Part shown: positions 16,160 through 25,421 of the stretch, one piece after another
How positions within the stretch are numbered: position 1 is the stretch's first letter
How the letters are laid out: each line of letters starts with the position of its first letter
Source: Polynucleobacter sp. SHI8
GTDB taxonomy: Bacteria > Pseudomonadota > Gammaproteobacteria > Burkholderiales > Burkholderiaceae
NCBI RefSeq assembly: GCF_027944005.1
Contig: NZ_AP027204.1
Span: 310,001-374,000 of the forward strand
Direction of reading: 5' to 3'
DNA length: 64,000 nucleotides
Made by a program: the position numbers and the translations under genes
Notes under the pieces: model-generated
The model's database searches: none
The model's input: only the letters and a program-made list of their open reading frames with translations
What the model was told of the DNA's origin: nothing

Positions 16160-17407
16160 ATGTTTGAAAGAAGTAAAAACCTCGCTATCACTGACCCCGC
16201 AGTATGGAATGCCATTCAATCAGAAAATCATCGTCAAGAGGCCCATATTGAGCTGATTGCCTCAGAAAACTATACTTCCCCAGCGGTTTTAGAGGCCCAG
16301 GGTTCACAATTAACCAATAAATATGCCGAAGGCTATCCAGGCAAGCGCTATTACGGCGGCTGCGAATTCGTGGATATTGCTGAACAACTGGCGATCGATC
16401 GCGTAAAAACCTTATTTGGCGCAGATGCTGCAAACGTGCAACCACATTGTGGTGCATCTGCGAATGAAGCAGTATTTTTGGCATTTTTGAAGCCAGGTGA
16501 CACGATTTTAGGGATGAGCTTGGCTGAAGGCGGCCATTTAACTCATGGTATGCCATTAAATATGAGCGGTAAATGGTTCAATATTGTTCCTTACGGTTTA
16601 GATGCCAATGAAGCCATTGACTATGATGCTATGGAGCGCTTAGCTCGTGAACATCGTCCTAAACTCATTATCGCCGGTGCCTCTGCATATTCTTTACATA
16701 TTGATTTTGCTCGATTTGCAAAAGTAGCAAAAGAAGTTGGAGCGATTTTCCTCGTCGATATGGCGCATTATGCAGGTTTGATTGCTGCTGGTGTGTATCC
16801 TAACCCAGTCCCGCATGCTGATATTGTTACCTCAACAACGCACAAGGGGCTGCGTGGCCCCCGAGGCGGAATCATCCTCATGAAGGCTGAACACGAAAAA
16901 GCGATTAACTCAGCGATTTTTCCGGGATTACAAGGCGGCCCCCTCATGCATGTGATTGCTGCAAAGGCTGTCGCATTTTTAGAAGCAGCGCAACCAGACT
17001 TTAAAGTGTATCAACAACAGACTTTAGATAATGCTGATGCACTAGCGAAGACTTTAGTTAGCCGTGGACTCAGAATTATTTCTGGAAAAACCCAGTCTCA
17101 CGTGATGTTAGTTGATTTACGCGCCAAAAACATCACCGGTAAAGAAGCTGAGAGAGTTTTGGGTTTAGCACATATTACCGTGAACAAAAACTCAATTCCA
17201 AATGACCCTGAAAAGCCATTTGTGACGAGCGGCATTCGTTTAGGTTCGCCAGCCATGACGACGCGTGGATTTAAGGTTCCCGAATCCGTTCAGGTTGGAA
17301 ATTGGATTGCCGACATTTTGGATCAACCGAATGATCAAGCCACGATTGATCGTGTGCGTTCTGAAGTTGAGCAGTTAACCAAACGCTTCCCAGTTTACGG
17401 AGCATAA
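16160..17407 (+). CDS. glyA: Serine hydroxymethyltransferase
   Basis: PLP enzyme converting serine and tetrahydrofolate to glycine and methylene-tetrahydrofolate. Hallmarks: HIELIASENYTSPAVLEAQG, LTNKYAEGYPGKRYYGG, and the PLP lysine in VTSTTHKGLRGPRGG. 415 residues, full length. ATG 16160 is preceded by GAAGGAATTGAAAG. Divergent from tolQ; nrdR follows 9 bp downstream, a typical betaproteobacterial pair. Confidence 0.96.
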   Translation: MFERSKNLAITDPAVWNAIQSENHRQEAHIELIASENYTSPAVLEAQGSQLTNKYAEGYPGKRYYGGCEFVDIAEQLAIDRVKTLFGADAANVQPHCGASANEAVFLAFLKPGDTILGMSLAEGGHLTHGMPLNMSGKWFNIVPYGLDANEAIDYDAMERLAREHRPKLIIAGASAYSLHIDFARFAKVAKEVGAIFLVDMAHYAGLIAAGVYPNPVPHADIVTSTTHKGLRGPRGGIILMKAEHEKAINSAIFPGLQGGPLMHVIAAKAVAFLEAAQPDFKVYQQQTLDNADALAKTLVSRGLRIISGKTQSHVMLVDLRAKNITGKEAERVLGLAHITVNKNSIPNDPEKPFVTSGIRLGSPAMTTRGFKVPESVQVGNWIADILDQPNDQATIDRVRSEVEQLTKRFPVYGA

Positions 17408-17416
17408 CTTACCACA

Positions 17417-17863
17417 ATGCATTGTCCATTTTGCCCACATGAAGAAACTCAAGTCTTAGACTCAAGAGTTTCTGAAGACGGGCGGGCAGTTAGACGTCGT
17501 CGCCGTTGTGAAAAGTGTGACAAACGCTTTACCACTTACGAGCGAGTGGAGTTATCGATGCCTACACTCGTCAAAAAAGATGGCAGTCGTGTGGAATACA
17601 GTCGCGATAAAATCATCAGTTCGATGCGTTTAGCCTTAAGAAAAAGACCAGTATCATCGGATGCCCTAGATGCGGCAATTGCTCACCTAGAAGAGCGAGT
17701 CATCGGACTAGGCGAAAAAGAGATTCCAACCTCGCGGGTTGGTGAGATGGTGATGCGAGAGCTCAAACGACTCGATAAGGTGGCGTATATTCGTTACGCA
17801 TCCGTTTATCGAAGCTTTGAGGATATTGAGTCCTTTGAGAGTGCTCTAAAAGAACTCAAGTAA
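17417..17863 (+). CDS. nrdR: Transcriptional repressor NrdR
   Basis: ATP/dATP-sensing repressor of ribonucleotide reductase genes. The zinc ribbon has MHCPFC and CEKCDKRFTTYERVE, followed by an ATP-cone (about 49-139; PTLVKKDGSRVEYSRDKI). 148 residues, standard. Its stop is only 9 bp from the convergent adk stop and no terminator is visible between them. NrdR boxes were not seen in this window. Confidence 0.95.
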   Translation: MHCPFCPHEETQVLDSRVSEDGRAVRRRRRCEKCDKRFTTYERVELSMPTLVKKDGSRVEYSRDKIISSMRLALRKRPVSSDALDAAIAHLEERVIGLGEKEIPTSRVGEMVMRELKRLDKVAYIRYASVYRSFEDIESFESALKELK

Positions 17864-17872
17864 GTAGATTGC

Positions 17873-18541
17873 TTAACCCTGAAGAGCAGCGAAGACACGA
17901 CTAGTGATTTCGTCGACAGAGCCAGTGCCATGAACCTTTGAGTATTTGGGAGCTGCAATCTTGGCTTGAGGATCACCCTTCGTTGCCCAGGACGAGTAGT
18001 ACTCAATTAAAGGCTTTGTTTGAGCATCATAGACATCTAAACGTTTACGCACAGTTACTTCTTTATCATCATCACGCTGGATGAGATCTTCACCGGTTAC
18101 ATCGTCTTTACCTTCCATTTTGGGAGGATTAAAACGGACATGATAGGATCTTCCGGAAGCAACGTGAACACGACGACCACTCATGCGTTCGATAATCGCC
18201 TCAAATGGAACATCAATTTCTACAACATAATCAATTGGCACACCAGCGTCTTTCATCGCTTGTGCTTGCGGAATGGTTCTTGGGAAACCATCAAATAAAT
18301 ATCCTTTAACGCAATCAGGCTGCATCAAACGATCTTTCACTAAACCAATAATGATGTCATCAGAAACTAGACCACCGGAGTCCATAATTTTTTTTGCTTC
18401 AATACCCAAAGGAGTACCTTCTTTTACAGCAGCTCGCAGCATGTCACCTGTGGAGATTTGAGGAATAGAGTATTTCTCGCAAATAAATTTTGCTTGGGTA
18501 CCTTTGCCTGCGCCAGGAGCGCCTAATAAAATGAGCCGCAT
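17873..18541 (-). CDS. adk: Adenylate kinase
   Basis: Interconverts ATP+AMP and 2 ADP. It shows the P-loop LLGAPGAGKGTQAKFI, the AMP-binding STGDMLRAAV and FDGFPRTIPQAQAM, and a long-form LID (GRRVHVASGRSYHV, without a zinc cysteine set). 222 residues. AAAGGA lies 7 bp before ATG. It ends the exbB-exbD-lpxK-ycaR-kdsB-adk series. Confidence 0.96.
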   Translation of the reverse strand: MRLILLGAPGAGKGTQAKFICEKYSIPQISTGDMLRAAVKEGTPLGIEAKKIMDSGGLVSDDIIIGLVKDRLMQPDCVKGYLFDGFPRTIPQAQAMKDAGVPIDYVVEIDVPFEAIIERMSGRRVHVASGRSYHVRFNPPKMEGKDDVTGEDLIQRDDDKEVTVRKRLDVYDAQTKPLIEYYSSWATKGDPQAKIAAPKYSKVHGTGSVDEITSRVFAALQG

Positions 18542-18578
18542 GATTAATTCCTTTTAAATTCGTTACAACATCATAACT

Positions 18579-19334
18579 TTATTTTTGATGCAATTGTGCC
18601 CATTTTAATTGGGCTAGTTTCAAATCTTCAGGGGTATCGATGCCAGGAGGCGGTGTTTCATGAAAAACCTGAACGTGTATTTTATACCCATTATATAAGG
18701 CTCGCAGTTGTTCAAGAGCTTCGATTTGTTCGATAGGTGCTGGGGGGAGATTTGCAAAATCTTGCAAAAAATGCACCCTATAAGCGTAAATACCTAGATG
18801 TCGTAAATAGGGGAATTGAGTATGTTGGACATCCCTTGCAAACGGAATCCCTGCGCGTGAAAAGTAAAGAGCTTCTGAGCGAAGATTACAAACTACTTTG
18901 ACAACATTTGGATTGTTAACCTCGAAATGGTCCTCAATCTGCACAGCGGCAGTTGAAATCGCACACCCATGATTTTGTGATAGGGCTTGCGCTACTTGAT
19001 TAATCAACTGGGGTGGGATAAAAGGCTCATCACCTTGCACATTCACTACAATCTCATCTTGAGCCAACCCCAAGAGTGATACTAGCTCACTCAGACGATC
19101 GGTGCCGGTTGGATGCGAGTCTTTGGTTTTGACCACCTCAATGCGATGTGCCTGACAAACGGCCATGATTTCATCACTATCGGTTGCCACCACCACCCGA
19201 CTTGCAGCACTTTTAGCCGCTTGTTCCGCCACTCTTACCACCATTGGTGCACCACCAATATCCGCGAGTGGTTTACGAGGCAGGCGTGTAGAAGACAGTC
19301 TTGCCGGAATTACCGCAACAAATGGTGTCTCCAT
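18579..19334 (-). CDS. kdsB: 3-deoxy-manno-octulosonate cytidylyltransferase
   Basis: Activates KDO as CMP-KDO for lipopolysaccharide core synthesis. Motifs: VIPARLSSTRLPRKPLADIG, VVATDSDEIMAVC, DEIVVNVQGDEPFIPP and LRHLGIYAYRVHFL. 251 residues, standard. ATG 19334 is used; the preceding TTG is an alternative. Four bp downstream of ycaR and probably co-translated. Confidence 0.95.
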   Translation of the reverse strand: METPFVAVIPARLSSTRLPRKPLADIGGAPMVVRVAEQAAKSAASRVVVATDSDEIMAVCQAHRIEVVKTKDSHPTGTDRLSELVSLLGLAQDEIVVNVQGDEPFIPPQLINQVAQALSQNHGCAISTAAVQIEDHFEVNNPNVVKVVCNLRSEALYFSRAGIPFARDVQHTQFPYLRHLGIYAYRVHFLQDFANLPPAPIEQIEALEQLRALYNGYKIHVQVFHETPPPGIDTPEDLKLAQLKWAQLHQK

Positions 19335-19338
19335 CAAA

Positions 19339-19518
19339 TTAAGGATTCACAGCCGGCATGATTTGACGTGCCTGATCAATCAGCATCACAGCAATACCAT
19401 CCTGAACCGGGAAGGCCAATTTATCCAAATCACAAATTAACTCATTTGCGACCTCATCAAGCGATAAACTGCCTTTACAGTTGGGGCAAACTAAAATATT
19501 TAAGTAACGTTTTTCCAT
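19339..19518 (-). CDS. ycaR: Trm112/YcaR family small zinc-ribbon-like protein
   Basis: A 59-residue protein, MEKRYLNILVCPNCKG..., with one CPxC pair at the N terminus and LICDLDKLAFPVQDGIAVML, the classical YcaR/Trm112 signature. In bacteria the gene regularly sits between lpxK and kdsB, as here. Its molecular role is not well settled. The start is placed at MEKRY; the frame stays open upstream into lpxK, but that extension does not match the family. Confidence 0.92.
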   Translation of the reverse strand: MEKRYLNILVCPNCKGSLSLDEVANELICDLDKLAFPVQDGIAVMLIDQARQIMPAVNP

Positions 19519-19532
19519 GATGAGCTCGTTGG

Positions 19533-20585
19533 TTAGCGATGCAAAATTTCTCTGATGCAATCCATCATTCCATTTGGTATGACAGCCTCTAGAGGAATAA
19601 CCCAAATTCTGTCATCCTGAAGATGTTGACATTTTACGGCATCTTTTTCAGTCATTAAAATTACATCTGTTGAGCTTCGTGGATATTGATTCCAGTTGAA
19701 TGACGATAAATCCGCATGATCCTCAAGTGCTAGGCATTCAAGATCAAGACCTAAGTCTCTCAAGGGCTTAAAAAATTTCTCAGGAAAAGCAATACCTGCA
19801 ACTGCTAAGATACGTTTACCTAGCCAATAGTTGAGATCTTGCTGGATTGAAGGGTTGATGAGTTGATAGGCTTGACGCATATAGCAAGCAATCTCAAAAC
19901 TCTGTGGAGCCATTACAACATCATTTAAGTTAACATGATGTTCTGCACTATAGATTTTCATGTTTACGGTTAAATCTCTAGGCCTCGTTGTAGGTTCCCG
20001 AAGTGGCCCAGCGGGCAATAGTAATTCGTTTCCTTCGCCCCGATCATCACGCACAACGATTTCAATATCTTGACCACCATCCCTTGCCACCTGTCGTGCT
20101 AAAGCTAGATGTTGCAGCCCATCATCACTAATAATGACATTACAAGATGTATGTTTTTTAAGCAGATAAAGACCAGCCAAGTAACGATTCGAACCAATCC
20201 ATACCGGAATCTGCGAAGACTGAAGTTGTTGAGCCATCAGAAGAGCTTCATCGCCAACCGCTAAAGCATGGTCAGTCGTGCATACTTCTTGAGTTTCATC
20301 ACCCCGGAGTTGTGAACGATAACCACGCGTAATGACCCCTGGCTGAAATCCCTGTTGCGCAAGGGCTTTGGCTAAAGCGATGACGCAGGGAGTTTTCCCA
20401 GTGCCACCCACGCGCAGGTTACCCACAAAGATAACTGGCACAGGTAACCGATTACTCGTCAATACCTTGATTTTGAAAAGTAATTTTCTGACAGTAATGA
20501 CAAGCCCATAGACGAAGGAAAGCGGCCATAGACAGTAGGAGAAGAGTCCCTTAGATTCCCAAAACTGAGGAGCTTGCAGTTGCAT
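19533..20585 (-). CDS. lpxK: Tetraacyldisaccharide 4'-kinase
   Basis: Phosphorylates the lipid A disaccharide precursor at the 4' position on the inner membrane. A membrane-associated N-terminal helix (about 10-35, SYCLWPLSFVYGLVITVRK) precedes the P-loop VGNLRVGGTGKTPCVIAL (about 56-73); CNVIISDDGLQHLAL matches the family's Walker B-like segment. 350 residues, normal. Between exbD (9-bp gap) and ycaR. Confidence 0.95.
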   Translation of the reverse strand: MQLQAPQFWESKGLFSYCLWPLSFVYGLVITVRKLLFKIKVLTSNRLPVPVIFVGNLRVGGTGKTPCVIALAKALAQQGFQPGVITRGYRSQLRGDETQEVCTTDHALAVGDEALLMAQQLQSSQIPVWIGSNRYLAGLYLLKKHTSCNVIISDDGLQHLALARQVARDGGQDIEIVVRDDRGEGNELLLPAGPLREPTTRPRDLTVNMKIYSAEHHVNLNDVVMAPQSFEIACYMRQAYQLINPSIQQDLNYWLGKRILAVAGIAFPEKFFKPLRDLGLDLECLALEDHADLSSFNWNQYPRSSTDVILMTEKDAVKCQHLQDDRIWVIPLEAVIPNGMMDCIREILHR

Positions 20586-20594
20586 AGAATCAAC

Positions 20595-21086
20595 TTACCT
20601 TTTTTTAGGCGTAGCCTGAGTATCTTGAGTTGCAAAAACAATATTGTTTAACCCCACTTGGCTAGCAATTTCGAGTACTTGCATGACCGCTTGATGAGAT
20701 GCTTTAGCATCCGCCGAAATAACAACCCTAAGGTTATCGACATTAGCTTCATTATTTTGCATGGCTTGATTTTTGATAAGACTTATTTTTTCCGCTAATG
20801 CGGTGGTTTCCACCACGTTGCCATTGATAGCGTATTTACCATCCCGGCTGACCGCTACCCGAATCTCTTTGACGCTGGTGGCAGAACTTTCACCCGCAAC
20901 ACTAGGTAAAGTAATGGCAAGTTCTTGATACTGTGTGAAGGTTGTTGAGATCATCAAAAAAATCAAGATGACCAAGAGCACATCAATAAATGGAATTAAA
21001 TTAATTTCTGGAGCCAGGTGAGCCATATCCAGGCGGTCAGCGTCGCTATTCTGAGGACTATCGAGAAGTGGTCGATGTTGGAGCAT
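20595..21086 (-). CDS. exbD: ExbD/TolR family biopolymer transport protein
   Basis: Second TolR/ExbD-like protein of the window, 163 residues. One transmembrane helix (about 29-48) follows EINLIPFIDVLLVILIFLM with the proton-carrying Asp. A periplasmic domain follows. It overlaps exbB by one base (TAATG). The gene location, before lpxK, is a known betaproteobacterial arrangement in which the pair probably energises an outer-membrane or TonB-type process. No tonB is adjacent. Confidence 0.88.
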   Translation of the reverse strand: MLQHRPLLDSPQNSDADRLDMAHLAPEINLIPFIDVLLVILIFLMISTTFTQYQELAITLPSVAGESSATSVKEIRVAVSRDGKYAINGNVVETTALAEKISLIKNQAMQNNEANVDNLRVVISADAKASHQAVMQVLEIASQVGLNNIVFATQDTQATPKKR

Positions 21087-21700
21087 TATTGAGGAAACAT
21101 ATTTTTCAAAAGTACGCGCGTTGCCTCATTCAGTTCATGTGCCCGCGCATCTGCTAAATTGCGTAAATACCGCCAACCGGCAATCGCCGGAATCGCAATC
21201 AGGAGTCCAAAAGCGGTATTGTATAAAGCCATCGAAATACCCTGTGCCAATTGCTGGGGTGATCCATTAGCCCCTTGACTGCCAAAAATTTCAATCATGC
21301 CAAGAACCGTTCCAAACAAACCCATGAGTGGGGCAATGGTGGCAATGGTGGCGAGTGTACTGAGGTATTGATTCAGACGCACAAGGATCGGCGAAGCAGT
21401 ATCACGCATCAGTTCTAAACATTGCAATTGACCCGCTTTGCTCATAAAAGCAGCAAGTCCTTGAGAGAGGATAATTCCTAGGGGTGAGGAATGGCCTAAA
21501 TCCTCTAAATCAGAAGATTGCAGACTTTGTCCTACATGAATTTTTCTTAAATATGTAAGTGCTCGCTCTAAATCTTCCGTAGGAGAAAGTTTGTTTTTTC
21601 TCAAAAACCAAAGCCGCTCAAGGATGATTGCAAGACCAATCATAGAAATAAACAGGAGAGGCCAGATGGTCCACCCGGAAGCTGAAATAATTGTTAACAT
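21086..21700 (-). CDS. exbB: ExbB/MotA/TolQ family proton channel protein
   Basis: About 204 residues with three transmembrane helices (about 8-28, 110-135, 150-175). The family signature is LATIATIAPLMGLFGTVLGMIEIF. It forms the proton channel with exbD. ATG 21700 is preferred to a GTG two codons earlier (21706). It is the first gene of the lpxK operon; the 255-bp upstream gap shared with xseA holds two DnaA-box-like sequences. Confidence 0.88.
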   Translation of the reverse strand: MLTIISASGWTIWPLLFISMIGLAIILERLWFLRKNKLSPTEDLERALTYLRKIHVGQSLQSSDLEDLGHSSPLGIILSQGLAAFMSKAGQLQCLELMRDTASPILVRLNQYLSTLATIATIAPLMGLFGTVLGMIEIFGSQGANGSPQQLAQGISMALYNTAFGLLIAIPAIAGWRYLRNLADARAHELNEATRVLLKNMFPQ

Positions 21701-21723
21701 AATCACACTTTACTAGATTTATC

Positions 21724-21744
21724 TGTGGATAACCCTGTGCAAAA
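21724..21744 (-). promoter_or_regulatory. Two tandem DnaA-box-like sequences
   Basis: Read on the minus strand, TTATCCACA (21724-21732, the perfect DnaA box) and TTTTGCACA (21736-21744, fits TTWTNCACA) lie in the same orientation with starts 12 bp apart. They sit 24 bp upstream of exbB in an AT-rich divergent promoter region. A weaker match, TGTGGACAT, occurs at 21900-21908. Confidence 0.45.
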
Positions 21745-21955
21745 CTTTTAAATAAAAAAAATTTAATCCTTGAAGATGTCATAAATCGGTGGTAAAAGAA
21801 ACTCACTAAAATACAAATCCTATTTAAAAACAATTACTTACCATGTTAATACAAATTGATGTCAATTTTAATTTTCATTTTCCTTGTGTTTTCAAAGCCT
21901 GTGGACATTTTTACCCCTAAAACCCCTATAAAATCTACATTTACCCTTAAAAACT

Positions 21956-23161
21956 ATGGAACTTAATAGCGAAATCCTGACGGTTGGCCAACTGAACGAG
22001 GCAATATCAGGGCTGATTAGTGCCTCCTTTGATACGCTTTGGGTAAGAGGGGAGATCTCTAACTTTAAAAGTTATCCCAGCGGTCATTGGTATTTCAAAT
22101 TAAAAGATGAACAAAGCCAAATTAATGGGGTGATGTTCAAAGGAAGAAACTATTCCGTTGATTTTCAGCCAAAAGATGGCGATCAGGTCGAAGTTGCGGC
22201 GCAAGTAGGTTTTTATGCTGCCAGGGGCGATATGCAACTTACCGTCCAGCAAATGCGTAAGGCTGGGGCAGGAGCCCTGTTTGAAGCCTTCATGAAGCTG
22301 AAGGCTAAACTCGAAAAAGAGGGTCTGTTTGATGTTTCTCATAAAAAAGACATCCCCTTACATCCAAAAGCCATCGGTATCATCACATCTACTCAGGCAG
22401 CGGCCTTAAAAGATGTATTAACTACTTTAGCAAGAAGAGCAAGTCACATCCCAGTAATCATTTATCCAAGCCTTGTGCAAGGACCAGAGGCTGCACCGGG
22501 CATGATAAAAGCACTCGCACAAGCCCAAAAAAGCAATCAAGTCGATGTTATTTTATTGGTGAGGGGTGGCGGGAGTATTGAAGACCTATGGGCTTTTAAT
22601 GATGAGCAACTAGCGTATGCCATTGCCAGCTCTACGATTCCTATTATTTCAGGTGTTGGGCATGAAACAGACTTCACTATTGCTGATTTTGTGGCTGATC
22701 TACGAGCACCTACTCCGACTGCCGCGGCGGAGATGGCAACCCCTGACCGTTTAGAATTACTGCGCCAAATTCAGGGATATGCCGATTTCATGCAGCGCAT
22801 GATGAGACAAAAGCTCGAGCGAGAAGCACAACGCATTGATCAATTAAGTATGCGCTTACAACACGCCATCCCCAATCCAACACAAATGCGCCAGCGACAA
22901 AATCAGTTACAAGAACGTTTAACGCGTGTGTGGCAAGAAAAACTGCGTTATTGGCGTCAGCAACAAGAGCACTACCTGTTTCAGATTGAAACCCTCAGCC
23001 CACAACGTACTCTAGAAAGAGGGTACTCACTGATTCTGGATGAGACTATGGCAGTGCGTGACCCAAAAGATTTACATACGGAAAAAACCTATACAGTTGC
23101 CATGGCAAAAGGAAGTGCGCAATTGACGCTCAAGACCATTGAACTATCCTCTGATGAATAA
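21956..23161 (+). CDS. xseA: Exodeoxyribonuclease VII large subunit
   Basis: Single-strand exonuclease subunit acting with XseB. It has an N-terminal OB fold (about 6-100; LWVRGEISNFKSYPSGHWYF), the catalytic core with IGIITSTQAAALKDVL, LVRGGGSIEDLWAFNDE, GVGHETDFTIADFVADLRAPTPTAAAE, then a long coiled coil (about 265-345). 401 residues is slightly short but complete. A TATAAA (21927-21932) gives a short leader; no good Shine-Dalgarno precedes the ATG. Confidence 0.95.
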   Translation: MELNSEILTVGQLNEAISGLISASFDTLWVRGEISNFKSYPSGHWYFKLKDEQSQINGVMFKGRNYSVDFQPKDGDQVEVAAQVGFYAARGDMQLTVQQMRKAGAGALFEAFMKLKAKLEKEGLFDVSHKKDIPLHPKAIGIITSTQAAALKDVLTTLARRASHIPVIIYPSLVQGPEAAPGMIKALAQAQKSNQVDVILLVRGGGSIEDLWAFNDEQLAYAIASSTIPIISGVGHETDFTIADFVADLRAPTPTAAAEMATPDRLELLRQIQGYADFMQRMMRQKLEREAQRIDQLSMRLQHAIPNPTQMRQRQNQLQERLTRVWQEKLRYWRQQQEHYLFQIETLSPQRTLERGYSLILDETMAVRDPKDLHTEKTYTVAMAKGSAQLTLKTIELSSDE

Positions 23162-23257
23162 ACAGTGAAAACGGTAATAATTGTAAAAATATGCAAGCTT
23201 CAAAATATCTGCTTAAAATGAATTATTAATTGATTGATTTAACCCCTAGGAGAAGAC

Positions 23258-23836
23258 ATGGAACACGCATTACCAACACTACCGTATGCATTAGACGCTT
23301 TAGCGCCACACATCTCAAAAGAAACTTTAGAGTTTCACTATGGCAAACACCATCAGACTTATGTAACGAATCTGAATAATTTACAAAAAGGTACCGAGTT
23401 TGAGAGTTTAAGTTTGGAAGAAATCGTAAAAAAATCTACAGGCGGTATTTTTAACAATGCAGCACAAGTATGGAACCACACGTTTTACTGGATGGGGCTT
23501 AAGCCACAAGGCGGCGGCGCACCTACAGGTGCATTAGCGGATGCAATCAATGCTAAATGGGGTTCATTTGACAAGTTTAAAGAAGAGTTTACAAAATGTG
23601 CTGTTGGTACATTTGGTTCTGGTTGGGCATGGCTAGTGAAAAAAGCAGATGGTAGCTTAGATTTAGTATCTACAAGCAATGCAGGTACACCACTCACAAC
23701 CGATGCAAAGCCATTATTAACCTGTGATGTATGGGAACATGCTTACTATGTTGATTACCGCAATGCACGTCCAAAATATGTAGAGTCTTTTTGGAATCTC
23801 GTGAACTGGGATTTTGCTGCAGCAAACTTTGCTTAA
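23258..23836 (+). CDS. sodB: Iron superoxide dismutase
   Basis: Detoxifies superoxide in the cytoplasm. Metal ligands: His in LEFHYGKHHQTYV and VWNHTFYW, Asp and His in LTCDVWEHAYYVDYRN. The sequence pattern (YYVDYRNARPKYV, FGSGWAWL) favours the Fe type. 192 residues. Start has AGGAGA 7 bp upstream. Confidence 0.95.
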   Translation: MEHALPTLPYALDALAPHISKETLEFHYGKHHQTYVTNLNNLQKGTEFESLSLEEIVKKSTGGIFNNAAQVWNHTFYWMGLKPQGGGAPTGALADAINAKWGSFDKFKEEFTKCAVGTFGSGWAWLVKKADGSLDLVSTSNAGTPLTTDAKPLLTCDVWEHAYYVDYRNARPKYVESFWNLVNWDFAAANFA

Positions 23837-23850
23837 GTAATAGCTGCCGA

Positions 23851-24888
23851 TCAACTAGGCATTAAGATCGGTTCTTGAGTTAAATCCACGCCATAAACAG
23901 CGTGGATTTTTTCTTTGATCAGGTTTGCTAAAACCAGCATTTCTTGACCGGTGCCGTTGCCATGATTGACTAAAACAAGAGCTTGTTTTTCGTAGACACC
24001 GACATTCCCTTGACGAAAACCTTTGAAGCCACATTGATCAATCATCCATCCCGCGGCCAACTTATAGAGCGTATCGCCATTGACAGAATCTCCCGCATAG
24101 GCAACCAGTTGCGGAAATTTTTCCTTAAGGGCTAAGTAAGTTGCTTGATTGACTTGCGGATTATGGAAAAAGCTTCCAGCATTACCTAAGAGCTCAGGAC
24201 TTGGAAGTTTGTTACTCCGAATTTGGCAGACCGCTGTAAAAATCTCTTGTGCTGATGGTGTGGGTTGATGCAGGAAATAATTAGCAAGTTCAGCATATTG
24301 AAGATTGGCTTGCCATGCCTTAGGAATCGCAAAGCGCACTTGGGTAACGATATAACGATTTGGCACCTTTTTAAAAATACTCTGCCGATAGGTAAATTGA
24401 CAGTCTTGACGAGATAAAGTCTGCCATGCCTGATCATCGCCCAAGTGGTGTAGATCAAGCACTTCAACAGAATCAATCCAAGTAGCCACTTCCGCACCAT
24501 AAGCACCAATGTTCTGAATCGGCGCTGCTCCACAGGTTCCTGGAATTAAAGCCAGGTTTTCTAGGCCAGGAGAATGATTTTCAAGAGTCCAGGCCACAAA
24601 CTCATGCCAGTTTTCGCCAGCAGCAACATCAATAAAGGTGTGAGTAGCCGATTGATGGATGATCGACTTCCCCAATAACTCAAGATGGATTGTCAGACCC
24701 GGTAAATCTTCTTTTAAAAGAACATTACTACCACCGCCGAGAATCTGAAAAGGCATTTGCTGGGAATTTGCGTACTCAAGTGCTTCAAGCAAATCTTGAG
24801 TATGATGAATACGAACAAATTCTTTTGCTTTGACATCAAAACCAAAAGAATTCAACGATTTGAGAGGAAAATTGAATAATATCTGCAC
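23851..24888 (-). CDS. murB: UDP-N-acetylenolpyruvoylglucosamine reductase
   Basis: FAD enzyme making UDP-N-acetylmuramate for peptidoglycan. FAD domain motifs: FQILGGGSNVLLKEDLPGL and LALIPGTCGAAPIQNIGAYG; catalytic residues in CQFTYRQSIFK, LLGNAGSFFHNP (Ser acid) and the terminal Glu region QEPILMPS. E. coli-like type I form, 345 residues. GTG start at 24888 without an obvious ribosome binding site. Confidence 0.94.
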   Translation of the reverse strand: MQILFNFPLKSLNSFGFDVKAKEFVRIHHTQDLLEALEYANSQQMPFQILGGGSNVLLKEDLPGLTIHLELLGKSIIHQSATHTFIDVAAGENWHEFVAWTLENHSPGLENLALIPGTCGAAPIQNIGAYGAEVATWIDSVEVLDLHHLGDDQAWQTLSRQDCQFTYRQSIFKKVPNRYIVTQVRFAIPKAWQANLQYAELANYFLHQPTPSAQEIFTAVCQIRSNKLPSPELLGNAGSFFHNPQVNQATYLALKEKFPQLVAYAGDSVNGDTLYKLAAGWMIDQCGFKGFRQGNVGVYEKQALVLVNHGNGTGQEMLVLANLIKEKIHAVYGVDLTQEPILMPS

Positions 24889-24932
24889 AGAGAGATATTA
24901 TTACTGAATTCATTTACAGAAGGAGAAATTCG

Positions 24933-25418
24933 ATGCCATCATTTGATGTCGTTTCAGAACCAGATATGGTTGAAGTAAAAAATGCTTTAGAGCAAGCCAA
25001 TAAAGAGATTTCGACACGCTTCGATTTTAAGGGGTCTGATTCAAGAGTTGAACTCAAAGAACAAGAGCTCACGATGTTTGCTGACGATGATTTTAAATTG
25101 GCTCAAGTCAAAGATGTATTGCTGAATAAAATGTCAAAACGCCAAGTGGATGTACGTTTTTTAAAAGACGGCAAAAAAGATAAAATTTCTGGCGATAAAA
25201 TCAAACAGGTAGTAGAGATACAAAAAGGTATACAGGGTGATTTAGCCAAAAAAATTATTCGTGTGATTAAAGACAGCAAAATCAAAGTTCAAGGAAGTAT
25301 TCAAGGAGATGCAGTTCGGGTTACAGGAACAAAAAGAGACGACTTGCAGGCCACCATGGCACTTCTTCGTAAAGAAGTACCAGAGTCTCCGCTCAACTTC
25401 AATAATTTTAGAGACTAA
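24933..25418 (+). CDS. YajQ family nucleotide-binding protein
   Basis: A 161-residue member of the YajQ (DUF520) family: MPSFDVVSEPDMVEVKNAL at the start, EISTRFDFKGSD, FLKDGKKDKISGDKIKQ, and the end PLNFNNFRD, all highly conserved. Family members bind nucleotides, and some bind cyclic di-GMP; the cellular role is not settled. AAGGAG lies 8 bp before ATG. Divergent from murB; the tail is 3 bp from the AEC gene stop. Confidence 0.93.
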   Translation: MPSFDVVSEPDMVEVKNALEQANKEISTRFDFKGSDSRVELKEQELTMFADDDFKLAQVKDVLLNKMSKRQVDVRFLKDGKKDKISGDKIKQVVEIQKGIQGDLAKKIIRVIKDSKIKVQGSIQGDAVRVTGTKRDDLQATMALLRKEVPESPLNFNNFRD

Positions 25419-25421
25419 AGC

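Noticed and set aside
20595..21700. TonB-type iron uptake locus
   Set aside because: exbB/exbD are present but no tonB, receptor or Fur box is adjacent; the location before lpxK is the usual one for this pair in betaproteobacteria.
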